Shown: one piece after another, positions 36,042-47,800 of the stretch
How the letters are laid out: every line of letters begins with the position of its first letter
How positions within the stretch are numbered: position 1 is the first letter of the stretch
DNA from: Cryptomeria japonica
Taxonomy: Eukaryota > Streptophyta > Pinopsida > Cupressales > Cupressaceae
Reading direction: 5' to 3'
DNA: 64,000 bases
Assembly (NCBI RefSeq): GCF_030272615.1
Contig: NC_081408.1
Coordinates: forward strand, 65,110,546-65,174,545
Made by a program: the position numbers and the translations under genes
Notes under the pieces: model-generated
What the model was told of the DNA's origin: nothing
What the model saw: the letters and a program-made list of their open reading frames with translations, nothing else
Database searches by the model: none

Positions 36042-39000
36042 ATGAGTTTTACAACAAAAAGCCCTACTTACACTATTCCCGTTAGACGAAGCCTTAGAAT
36101 TAAGTCTTTCCAAGGTTTAATTACTGAGGAGATGGAACCTAATTTGAATAGCCTTTTTAATGAGGACATGGGTAATTCCTCTAATCCTCCTAATGATGAA
36201 GAAGCTCTCCATGAGGTTTTTGTAGAACAACTTTCGAAATTGGATAATCAATTTGACGATTTTCAACAATGGATGTCTCAAGAATACCCCGATAGTCAAG
36301 CTCTTCCTTTAATTGAGGGTCTAAAACATATGCTTCAAAGTGATAAGAATGGAATTGATATTTTGCGTGGTATTGCACACATTGTGGATTCGAATGTGAT
36401 GCCTATGAAGAGTTGTGCCGAAACTTTAGGATATACACAACCTCCCACTCAAGTCAATCATTCTATTCCTTTAACAACTTCTATTGCTAGTATACCTACT
36501 TTTACATCAAACATAATGACTACTTCTATACAAGACATTCCGCCTATGATCACCAGTCATGGGGGCAATCCTTCTTCTTCAATTAACCCTCTTCCTTCAT
36601 TTAATCTGACTTCTTCATTCATTCCTTCAATGAGTGTTCCTATTACATCTCCACAAATGAACCTGACGCAAGGGGGCAATTCATTCAACCATTCCATTCC
36701 TCCTTGTAGTGTTCCTCTTTTCCAATCCTCTCCTATGACTAACTATCATAGTGTCCCACCACCTTACTCTCTACCTTCTTTCAATAACATAACACCTCCA
36801 TCACAATCTAACACGTCTAATATGAACTCTTCAACTGAAGCGACCATTAATAATCTTGCACAAACTGTCTCTTCTTTACAACAACAAATTGCCTCTATGA
36901 ATCAATCTAAGTTTAGTGTGCCCACATTTGATGTTGCGAGCCCACTTTCTCTTGACATTGTTCGAGCTATTCCACCTAAACATGTTGAAATCCCGCATTT
37001 GGAGCTTTATAATGGTAAAGGTGATCCTCTAACACATGTTAAGACTTTTCAAACAATCTGTACCAATTTTGCTTATGACCAAAGGTTGCTTGCAAAACTG
37101 TTTACTAGAACATTAAGAGACAAAGCCCTACAATGGTATTTCTCGTTGCCTTCTTATTCTATTACTTCTTTCGAACTACTTGCAAATGCTTTCATTCAAT
37201 AATTTCAAAACAATATAAGTCGTAAAGTTACTTTGATTGATTTAATGCATTGTAAACAAGGTGTTAAAGAAAAAGTGACTGATTTCATTGGTAGATATAA
37301 GAATTTGTATGCTCAAATCTCTTTTCCAGTGCCTAAAAATGATATTCAAAGAATCTTTATTTCTAATTTACAAAAAGATATTCGAGATAAACTTCTATTT
37401 TCTAAGTTTACTTCTTTCCAACAGTTGTGTGCAACTCTTCACAATTATCAACTGATTGTGAGTCAAATGGAACAATCACATCCTATGGCTCCAAGTGATA
37501 AGGGTGATAGTAGTCAACAACCATTTGGGAAGTTTAAACCGAACAGAGAGTCCATCAAATTCAATGAAAACATCATCAACAACAATGTGAATGCAACATC
37601 AGGTGTGCCTCCTATTTCTAAGTTTTTCAAGAAAGAAAGAAAGTTTACTCCTTTGAATGAATCATTGCATAGTATTATGAATAAATTATTGGAACAAAAT
37701 GTGCTTACTCTTCCTCCTATAAGGCAAATAGATCCTGCAAAGATTAATTCACCCTATTTTGATAACAAATCTTTTTGTCAATTTCATCGTCAACCTGGGC
37801 ATGATACTGAAAAATGTTTGGCTTTAAAGGGTAAAATTCAAGATTTGATTGATAATAATAGTATCTCTGTTTCGGGAGTGAATGATAAAGGCAACACATC
37901 TGTAGCTCCTCCTAACCAAAATCTTCAGATTTTTACTGATCCATTACCTTCTCATACCTCTAATGCGATTGAGACTAATGATTCTTCTTTCTCATCTGAT
38001 GGTCTTGTGTCTATGACTCCGAATGTGATTAACTTTGTAGAGCAGCAAGAAAACCCTAAAGAACCTTCCATCACATTTGATTCTAGTGAAACTATCAGGG
38101 TACCTGATGGTCCTTTATATATAGTTGCAAAAGTCAAGAATACACCTTGTCGTGGAGTGCTTATTGATCCTTCGTGCATGGTTAATGTTATTACTGAAGA
38201 ATTTCTTTTTACTTTGCAATTGAATCAAGTGATCTATGACAAAACAGATGTGATTGTGAAATTATTTGATGCATTTTCTTCTCCTACAATTGGTTCTATT
38301 ACATTACCTATTGAGGTCCATAACAAATCCCTTGATGTAAACTTTGCTATTATTCCTTCATCCGAACAATTTCGTGTGAAGCTTGGCTATCCTTGGCTAT
38401 CTTCCATGAAAGCTATTGTTTGTCCTATTCACAAATGTTTGAAATTTCCCCATAATGGTGAAGTTGTTACTGTCAATCATAGTCTCTTTAAACTAGCTGA
38501 AAGAACTTCTAGCATTCCTATTGATTATTTTTGGCCTAAACAATTCCAATCTCTTCCTCCGCGAAGTGATCATCTTTTCAAATCTTATCAAAAGTGGAAA
38601 ACAGATATGATCCTATCTCTAAGTGAACCTAGAACACCCAAACTTGATATTCCTATCGTTCTTGAGAAGGAAGACCTTCCTTTGAAAGATAAAACTAATG
38701 TCTTTCCTCAAGAAGATTCCCAACGCATCCCTATGGATGTGACTATGTCTATGCCTAATAAACTTTCTAAAAGTAGACCTATACCTCCTCGTCATGATGG
38801 ACTGGGTCTCCTTCCTAAACCAAAAATTCTTCCTTTATATGGAGCAGTTCCTCCTCCATCCTTTTATAGAGAGAAGAGACCTTCCTCTTCTCCTATTATC
38901 CAGCCTAAGAGACCACAACCTAAACACCGAAGTGATAAGGATGAGAACATTCCTCCTCCTCAATCTTCTCCACTTCCTACTAAGACTAGACGAAATCGTT

Positions 39001-39422
39001 CTGCACATGAATGCCGACGAAAGCGTCACCTTAGAGCTCAGGCAGCTGCTTCTCAAACTTCGCAATCTCCAAAAACACCTTCAACAAGCATTATTCCATT
39101 TTCTCCAAAATCTCCAAAACATAAGATGCATGATGGTCTTGATCCTGTGCGAGTTAAAGACCCTATTTTTATAAATCTTGATGATGATATAGATGAAAAT
39201 GTTATTCATGATGAAAATGTTACTTCTCTTGCTACTGATAGTGAATATGAACTTGTTGATATTGATAACCATCTATCTAATGAATTTTCTAAAGCACTTA
39301 TCCTAGCTCCTAGACAAGAACAATGTGGCTTGGAACATGAACATAGCCCTTGTTTGGATCTTGTGATAGCTCCATTTGCTGTGTTGGATGTTCCTCCTCT
39401 AGCGTGTTCCCTGCCTTCCTGA
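36042..39422 (+). pseudogene. gag-protease polyprotein, interrupted by one stop
   Basis: A single frame from the ATG at 36042 to the TGA ending at 39422, about 1126 codons. It is broken only by TAA at 37200-37202, between IQ and FQNN, consistent with CAA changed to TAA. The N-terminal 290 residues are acidic, then Ser/Pro/Asn-rich. The retrotransposon-gag core spans about residues 325-470 (LTHVKTFQTIC through QQLCATLHNY). A knuckle-like CQFHRQPGHDTEKC lies near 37777. A retropepsin-like fold follows at 38090-38460, with LIDPSC where DTG or DSG is expected and LGYPWLSSMKAI near its end. The protease is therefore probably inactive. A proline-rich, then basic, then acidic tail of about 300 residues follows. 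No RT motif is present. Confidence 0.85.
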
Positions 39423-40200
39423 AACATTGATCAGCAAGATCAGGGGGTAGATGACGTGCTAGACTAGTTTCATTAGCATAGCAGATTCTCTCCTCCTCTC
39501 TTTTGTTACTTCTTCTATGTGTTATTCTCATTCTTCTATTTGTTGTCCTTAGTGTTGTCTACTTGAGAACGATGCAAAGCATTGAGATCTCTTTTGGTCT
39601 CTCTCATGTTGACTCAAAAGACACATGTGTTCCCTTCTTCTAGGTGACCTTCCTTGATTGGGGAATGAAGAACAATTATGCATACATACATATGATATAT
39701 ATACATGAATTATCATACAGCATACTGACCCCGAGGAAAGTGAAGTCACCTCGTGCTTTGTGTTTTGTATCTATTATCCTTGGGTTTATCTCACACTTGG
39801 GGGCTAAATCCTTGCGATAACATGCTCCTTTCCCTTCTCATTTCCTATATATATCACTACCTTAAAGCAATCACCCCCGTTGAGGCATGTGCGATCGCTT
39901 TAACATAGGGGGGCATACACCCCGTCTATCCCTTCAGGATACTTGAAAATTTCTTGGTGAACTTAGCCTTGCCTTGAAAATTTTTGGTATTTCTCTTACA
40001 TGACTCATAGTGAGGGAACCTTACTACTGATAGTCATGGTTCTCCCTCATGATCTTCCCTTTTACTTTGTCAATCGAAGTCGTAAGATCCTTAGTCCACT
40101 GGGGGCTTGGTGTGTCTTGCCTCCTTGACGTGGTGAAAGTCTTTCAATGTTGTTTCCCTATACTTTATCGAAAGTATGAGCGTATGCTTATACTCCCGCT
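39423..40200 (+). other. 3' untranslated region of the gag-protease element
   Basis: No coding potential recognised. It runs from the polyprotein stop to the polypurine tract. Confidence 0.6.
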
Positions 40201-40215
40201 AAAGTGGGGGCTAAA
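40201..40215 (+). other. Polypurine tract of the gag-protease element
   Basis: 'aaagtgggggctaaa' sits immediately before the 3' LTR. Confidence 0.85.
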
Positions 40216-41425
40216 TGTAGCGTCCTAAAATTGTGACACTTGCAATTTCGACTGCATTTGGGTCTTTACGATGGCAATGCAACATGGAACCTGAATGGAG
40301 ACCCCGAAACTTGTTCATGACATCAAAAACTGCATTTTCTTGCACCCTGGCCTGATCCTCCTTGCACCTTGCTGTCCCGGGAGGTGGGACCAGAGCGCCC
40401 AGCGCCCTGGTCCCTGGCCCTATTTTGGGCCCGGTCTCCTATGGGGCTTCGGGTCTTTATGTTTGCAAATTGGAAAATACTCTTTCCTTGTCGGCCCAAG
40501 GTCGGAAAAATCAATCTATCAACCCTAATTGACAAGTATATAAACTACATTTCCTCTCCCATTTTGGTAAGATGGAAAAAAGGTGGAAGCGATATTCAAA
40601 CACTCAAACATTCAAGCATTCAAGCATTCAAGCATTCCTTCAAGCAATTGATCATTCTAAGTCTTCATTCAAGGCTAAGTGTTGCATTCAAGACAAGGAT
40701 TCAACCATTGAAGAGGAGATCACATACTACAACATACAACATACAACATACAATGACATCTACACCTTCGAATGTAAGAATACAAACATTCTTACAACAA
40801 GGTACTAGTACTTGTTTTGCATTACAAACATTTACATTTACAACATTTCTCATTTCTTGGTTAATTCCAAAACCGGGGTTTGACCTAAGGGCAAACCCCT
40901 AATCTCTAACCCCCCAATCGTCTTCGCTTTTCTGTGTGTAGATTGGAGGTACGTGGCTGAAATTGAAGATCTGGAATCCTTGTGCAGAGATGAACAGATC
41001 CCCCTTTGTTTCGCAGATTTTTCGGAGGACCGTGTACACGCCGGGCACCATCGTCCCATCAACTTTCGCTCAAATTTGCAGGACAGCACCGTCTCAACAT
41101 TTTACTGCTAATTCCAGGTCTGCAACTTCATCCTATATTCCTATCTCAGTTTATAAGCAAATCTTTCTCACTTTTCATGCATTCCTAGCTTAATTCTTCT
41201 ATCTACATTCTTTACAAAAGAGGGTAGCCTTGCTGTCTTAACCCTTGAAACTCATTTAGAATCCAATCTTGCATTGTGTGGGATTGGATCTTGTGGGTTT
41301 CAACCCCTCTTTTGAATGTAAAGTCTCTCCTAAGTGAAAACCGACAATCCTAAGTGACCTCCTTCCCCTCTCCTTGGAGTGGTGGGGGGAACACTTAGGG
41401 GTCACTCGTGATTTTTCGCTTTACA
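40216..41425 (+). repeat. 3' LTR of the gag-protease element
   Basis: Same 1210-bp length and termini as 33656-34865, followed by target duplication ATTGG. Open frames inside both LTRs are paralogous shadows, not genes. Confidence 0.95.
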
Positions 41426-41430
41426 ATTGG

Positions 41431-42080
41431 ATTATCAAACAATTAAAGATTCTTCAAAGATGCATTCATTTCTCAACTCAGATGCAAGTACATGGACAAT
41501 TTGGACATGAGCGTTGGCTTGTTTTTGTCAGATTTGTGTTTAGTGTGATTGAGATCAATGTGAGTCAAGTGAGTGGGTTGATACGTGGGTTCCCCACTAT
41601 CTAACTCCTTTATCTCAAACAATATCCTTGTCAAATGATGACATGGAAAGTTCACTTGAGTATGATCCTCTATCAGATCTTGTACTGCCAGGACATGTTT
41701 TTGCAGTTGTTGCACCACAAGGGAATGAAGAGAGATCAGAATATTGGTTGGCACGATGTGTAAAAGGAAAACAAAAGCTAACACAACCAATGACAAATGA
41801 TGATAGGTTCACATATCCTACAGGTTCAGTTGTTGTTGTGGGAACTTGGTTGCGAACATACATGATTAGAAAGAATGGCATACCTGCATTTCAAGACTAT
41901 GAGAGACACAAAACCATTATAATGTATTCAGACCTTATTATAGCTACAAATGTCAAGTTGTTGAAGAATCAAGCAAAACCGAAGACCAAAGAGCTCTGGA
42001 CAGTGACTACTGTTGATCATGAAGCAATACTGGATACTCTTAAACAAAGAGATGACCCTTCAAGCACACTTGAGTATTAG
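41431..42080 (+). pseudogene. Transposase-like gene, 3' part (after the retrotransposon)
   Basis: After one copy of the target duplication, the frame from 33655 continues as DYQTIKDSSKMHSFLN. There are three stops between about 41510 and 41555, near a CFCQIC cluster. The frame is then open (YDPLSDLVLPGHVFAVV and onward) to the terminator ending at 42080. The two parts total 2907 bp, exactly 969 codons including the stop, with nine premature stops overall. The C-terminal half has VPHYLTP, LARCVKGKQ and GSVVVVGTWL. Its function is not known to me. Confidence 0.8.
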
Positions 42081-43150
42081 GTCTTTAATGGTGCCTTATT
42101 TTTTTTATCATGCATTTCATTTCGAACAATGATCATTAAACCTTAATGATCAAGTTTGTTACGTGTATATTAAAGATGTCTTGAAAATGTAGGTCTATTG
42201 ATGAATGTTTTTTTTGGGAACATGGTTTTTGCATGCACATAGTGGGTACACGATATAATCGGAAGGGACGTATTTTTGCAACACTACTTATTATCATGCA
42301 TTTGATGAGTTTTACAATTTTTGATGATATAATTATCATAAAACCTTTATGCTCATGCAGATCTTTATTGATGATATACAATAGTACATCACATTATGAT
42401 TTTTGATGATATACAGGTTCATGCTAGATCATTCGCCGTTGACAAGACCCTTTCTTGGTGATGGTACATATTCTTTTGTGCATTATTGAGATAAAATTTT
42501 GTGCATAAACATTAAGTCAAGTGAATGTATTGCTATTTAGAAATGACCTTATCTACCATCGTCTTCAACCATGAAGAGAAATGTAGTGAGAAGGGCTTTA
42601 ATCAACATGCATCTTTCTTCAAAGTTATGCTTGTATACTTTGCAAAGAAACTGGTAAGTTTCGTAATTATACAATCTTGTGCGTCTTAAAAATGTTTGAA
42701 ATGATCTATTTATAATTTGCCAAAATAATTTTTATTAAGTGTTATAATTTGTTTCTTGTAGCACATTCATTCCGCATAAAAAGGTTACTTATTTTGGTCT
42801 TCATTTATATGCAGGCATTGTTGTACGTAAGCTTTTCTCTTAGGACATGAGGATGTCTGATGCAGATGACGTAGGATGTTGTATTTGTATATGGATGTGA
42901 ATTGATGTAACATTGTTATGATGATATACAATGTCCATGAGCAAATTGATCTAGTTATATTGATGATAATGTCCATGTATTTGTACATGAGTATATTGGT
43001 GTAGTTGTATTGATAATGCAAAAAAAAATCATGTTTGCATATCCCTTCATGGATGTCACATGCAAGTGTAATGGTAATTATGTGTATACAATACATGGAA
43101 ATATTGATGATCATTATGTGTCTACAGTGTAATTCTTGTTTATATATAAT
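42081..43150. other. Non-coding DNA between the two convergent genes
   Basis: AT-rich, with several 'ttgatgatata' repeats around 42315-42415. No gene recognised. Confidence 0.5.
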
Positions 43151-43651
43151 TTTAGCTCGCAAGGAACGACGTCGGTAGGGTATCACCCCGAGCATTGGAT
43201 CGAATGGTGGGGGGGGGGAATAGGAACATGTGTAGGGTAATAATGCCTAACTAGACATTTCAGAGCCAACAGTTCATCATCGTGACAAGCAGAATGAGAA
43301 ATCAACCACGCGACAACATTCGATTGAGTGAGACTAATGATTTTTTTGCCAACCAAAAATTTGCTGCCCTAATAAAACCGTAGCAACTTGAAAAACCGAG
43401 ATAGGCTTTTGCAGGGATCCCTCTCATGGCCCCATAGGTTCAAACGGATCATTCATAGGTGCCATGGATTTCAAGTTAGGGCCCATCAAATTTTGACAAT
43501 TTTGAGCACTTAGAGCACTCAAGGGACGACACCGGTAGGGTATGACCCCGAGCGTTGGATTGAGTGGAGGGGGAAAATAGGACCATGGATAGGGTAATAA
43601 TGCCTAACTAGACATGTCGAAGCTGACAGTTCATCATCGTGATGAGCAGAA
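43150..43651. repeat. Satellite array, left portion (unit about 360 bp)
   Basis: Units are marked by 'cggtagggtatgaccccgag' near 43170 and 43525. The array is interrupted by the copia element and resumes at 50499. Without the insertion the unit spacing stays near 360 bp. Confidence 0.85.
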
Positions 43652-44753
43652 TGTTGGATACAATTATTTAATTGTGTATTGTCTTTGATATTACACAAAT
43701 GTCATATCAATCTACCAAGTTCAGAATGTTCAGCAAGGCAGTTAGACAAAGTCTTTACCGAGTTCGCAGTCTTTACCGAGTTCAGTCGGTCTTCGAAGAA
43801 TATGTGAAGGAAAGTCAGTCTTTACCGAGTTCGCAGTCTTTACCGAGTTCAGTCGGTCTTCAAAGAATATGTGAAGGAAAGTCAGTCTTTACCGAGTTCG
43901 CAGTCTTTACCGAGTTCAGTCAGTTACCGAAGAATCAACAGTGTTCACCGAGCATCAGTGAAATGTTTATGCAGCCGACCGAAGCAATATTTATTTATTG
44001 AAACTTGTATATATAGCCGACCTATGTAATATTTATTTTAACTTGTAATTAGGCCGACTTGGTAACCTGAATGGTATATATGAGAGATCAAGTTGCGATT
44101 TTGAAGTGTGGTGAAGTGTGAAAAGTATGGAAATGTGAAGGAGCAGAAATGTGCGAATTCTGATGAAGGATCAGTGATATCCTTGAGGTGCAGAAAAGAT
44201 ATATGTGATCAGTAAGGATCTATTGGCGCAGAACAGAGATCTGTATCAGCAAGATAAGTTGTATTTAATTCAGATCACTTCATTGTTGCTTTCTAACCAT
44301 TGTAGCAGTGATACCGAAATCTCTTAACAGAGTTGGTCTAACAACCATTTTTGTAAATCCTCTGACAAGGTGACAATTCGGTTGAATTGTTCTTAAGACC
44401 TTTCACAAGGCCACTCCTAGCAGGGTGATCAAATCCTCTAACAGGGTCACACCTAACAATGTGTTTTGTAACCTTTAACAGGGTTGGCTCCTAACAGGGC
44501 TCACTTCAGAAGAGTGAAAATCAGTAACTAGTTACATTGGTGGTTTTCCCAAAATTGGGTTTCCACGTTATATCTGGTGTTACTTGTGTTCATGTTATTT
44601 GTCTTATGCATGTTAATGTTTAATGAACAATGATAAGTTAATTTACCGAGTTTCAACAGTTTACATTTGAGACATCTAAGGGACTTGTGGATTTATTTTT
44701 GTGGTAACTGATTCACCCCTCCCCTCTCAGTTACTCCATCCATATTTCCAACA
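43652..44753 (+). repeat. 5' LTR of the copia element
   Basis: 1102 bp, TGTTGGATAC to TTCCAACA. It contains a ~67-bp unit repeated about three times near 43750-43930, built on 'cagtctttaccgagttc'. Confidence 0.95.
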
Positions 44754-44755
44754 AT

Positions 44756-44767
44756 TGGTATCAGAGC
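44756..44767 (+). other. Primer-binding site (initiator tRNA-Met)
   Basis: 'tggtatcagagc', two bases after the LTR, is the standard plant copia primer site. Confidence 0.92.
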
Positions 44768-44815
44768 TTTCGGTGCTTGTAGGAAGGATTTCAAGGATCT
44801 AAGATAAAGATCAAG

Positions 44816-47800
44816 ATGTCTTACAAGAGGGAAATTCCAAGGCTAAACAGAAATAACTTTTCAGCATGGCAAGGTCTCATGAGACTCCATTTGGCTTCCA
44901 TTGGAGATACAGGATTGACACATCTTGACACAGAATATGTGACACCCACTGGTACACTAACTGTTGCGGATATTGCTGCAAAGAAGACTCATAACACCAT
45001 GATGATAGACATTGCATCTGCCCTAAGCTATGAAGAGTTTGATGATGTCAAAGATTGCAAAACTGCATTTGAAATGTGGAACAAGCTGAAAGATATCTAT
45101 GGTGGTGATGATAATGTGAGAAGAGCCAAAGCAGAAAGCTTGAGAGGACAGTTTGATCAATTAAAAATGAGTGAGGATGAAAATATTGCAAAATATGTTG
45201 AAAGAGTCAAAGCCAGTGTCAGTGCAATCAAAGCTTCTGGAGGTGATATCTCAGAGGAAATAGTCATAAGCAAAGTTCTCAGAACATTACTACCCATTTA
45301 TGCAATCAGAGTTTCTGCAATTCAAGAAAGAAGATGTGAAGCAAATCACAAGATAAATTTAGAGGCCATAGTTGGAAGATTAACTGCATTTGAGTTAGAC
45401 AACTATGACAACTATGTTCCAGCTTCCAAAAACATGGAATCAGCATTTGAAGCTAAGGTTTCACTCAAGGAGAAAGGCAAAAAGAAAAAGGAATCTCGGT
45501 CAGAAAGTGAAGATGAATCAGAACTAAGTTCAGACAATGATCTTGAAATAATTGAAGCTCTTCTAGCAAAGAAATATTCCAAAGGCAGAGGAAAATACAG
45601 AGGCAAAGTTCCTCTAATCTGTTTTTCATGTGATGAAGTCGGTCATATTGCTACTAGATGCCCAAACAAGCAGAGCAAAGATGAGAAGAAAGATCACAAA
45701 TGGAATGGCAAAAAGGACTACAAATCATTCAAAGGTAAGAAAACATGGTTTATAGCTAAGGATTCTGATAATAGTGAAGATGAAATTGTTTATATTGCTG
45801 TAAGAGATGATTCTGATAATGATGAGGAAGATAAGATGGCACTTATTTCTCATATAAGCAAAAATGATATTTGGATCATAGACAGTGGTTGCTCTCATCA
45901 TATGACTGGTGATAAAACCAAGTTTGAACATTTGATAGACTATGATGGAGGTAGTGTAAGGTTTGGTAATAATGAACCTCGCTACATAAAAGGAAAAGGT
46001 AGAATCCCTATAACCAAAGAACTTGTATTTGATGATGCCTACTGGGTTGAAGGTCTCAATCACAACTTGATGAGTGTGGCACAGCTACTTAATAGTGGAC
46101 TCAAGGTGGAATTCATGCATGGAAAGGCCAAACTGCTAAATAATCAAGGAAAGCTGATTGGATCAGGCACTCAAACAAAAGGTAATTTGTTCCGACTTGA
46201 AACAAGTGAAAATTCATGTTTTATTGCTCAAGTTGAAGAAAGTTGGTTATGGCACAAAAGGTTATGTCATGTAAATTTTGATAACCTAGTGAAAATAAGT
46301 AAATTCAGAAAAGTAAGAGGTATTCCAGATATAAAGAAACCTGAGGTCGGTCTATGTAAGAATTGTCAAATTGGAAAGATGGGAAAGACTAGTTTCAAAA
46401 GCAAAAACTATCAATCTGAAGATATATTAGAAATTGTGCATACTGATTTATGTGGACCCATAGGAACTGAAATTTATACTGGAGAAAAGTTCTTCATTCT
46501 TTTTGTTGATGATTACTCAAGAATGATGACTGTCATGTATTTAAGGAACAAATCAGAAGCATTTGAAAAGTTCAAATGGTATTTGGCTAGAATAGAAAAA
46601 GAAACAGGTAAAAGACTTAAATGTCTAAGGTCAGACAGAGGTGGTGAATTTATCTCTCATGAATTCAATAACTTTTGCATTGAAAGAGGAATCAAAAGAC
46701 AAGTATCAGCCCCTAGAACTCCTGAGCAAAATGGAATAGCTGAAAGAAGGAACAGATCTATCATGGATTGTGCAAGAACCTTAATGATTGAAAAGAATAT
46801 TGCTATCAAATACTGGAAGGAAGCTATCAGCACTGCTGTTCATACCTTGAACCGAGTACAGCTGAAGAAGGACTCATTCAAAACCCCCTATGAATTATGG
46901 TATGGCTACAAACCTAATGTAAGTTACCTAAAAGTATTTGGAAGTGAAAGGTGATGAAGGTATATTCCTCGGATATTCTTGCAAGAGTAAAGCATATAGA
47001 TGTTTGAACTTGTCTACTCATAAAGTTATAGAAAGTGCACATGTGAAAGTTGATGAGTTTGCAGAAAGATCTGAAGAAGAAAGCAAAAGAGAACCAGAAG
47101 ATTATAGAAGATTTGTGTCTATTGAACCTGATACAATACCAGATACATCTGCAAATCAGGAATCTTCTACTCCCGAGTCATCAGTAACCGAGTTACAGAA
47201 AGAGCAAACCGAGCCAGTATCTACCGAGTCTGATGAACCAGAACCAGTGTCTACCGAGTCTGAAGAAACCGAGCCAATATTTACCGAGCCAGACCAGCCA
47301 GTTGAAGAACAAGAGGACAATGATGAAATTCATTCTAAAGGCAAGAAACCTGTATTAGCCGAGTATGTCAGACGACATCACTCAGTAGATCAGATCATTG
47401 GAGACAAATCTGAAGGAACCATGACAAGAGGTAAGTTGAAAAGTACTTGTTTACTTGCTGATTTTGAACCTAGAAATGTCACAGAGGCATTGGGAAATGA
47501 TAGTTGGACAGAGGCTATGAAAGAAGAGATAGAACAGATAGAGAAAAACAAGACATGGACTCTTGTACCCAGACGTAAGGATAAAAATGTCATTGGAACT
47601 AAGTGGGTATTCAGAAATAAACTGAATGAAGATGGCAATGTTTCAAGAAACAAAGCAAGACTAGTATGCAAAGGATATGCTCAACAAGAAGGAATAGACT
47701 ATGGAGAAACTTTTGCTCCTATTGCAAGATTGGAAGGAGTCAGAACCTTACTTGCATATGCCGCCTACAAAGGATTCAAAGTTTATCAGATGCATGTTAA

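Larger units (their letters stand above)
33656..41425 (+). mobile_element. Non-autonomous LTR retrotransposon with gag-protease only
   Basis: Two 1210-bp LTRs, target duplication ATTGG (33651-33655 and 41426-41430), a primer-binding site and a polypurine tract define a complete 7770-bp element. The interior holds one gag-protease reading frame and no reverse transcriptase, RNase H or integrase. This matches the class described as terminal-repeat retrotransposons with a GAG domain, or a large retrotransposon derivative retaining gag. It must have been mobilised by enzymes from another element. The two LTRs differ at about 35 positions by eye (about 3%), nearly all transitions. Confidence 0.93.

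Noticed and set aside
37195-37210. Programmed stop-codon readthrough between gag halves
   Set aside because: The TAA is inside the conserved gag core, not at a gag/pol boundary, and fits a CAA-to-TAA mutation.
43672-44001. 109-codon ORF, with a similar one at 49435-49746
   Set aside because: LTR-internal frame across tandem 67-bp units, not a gene.
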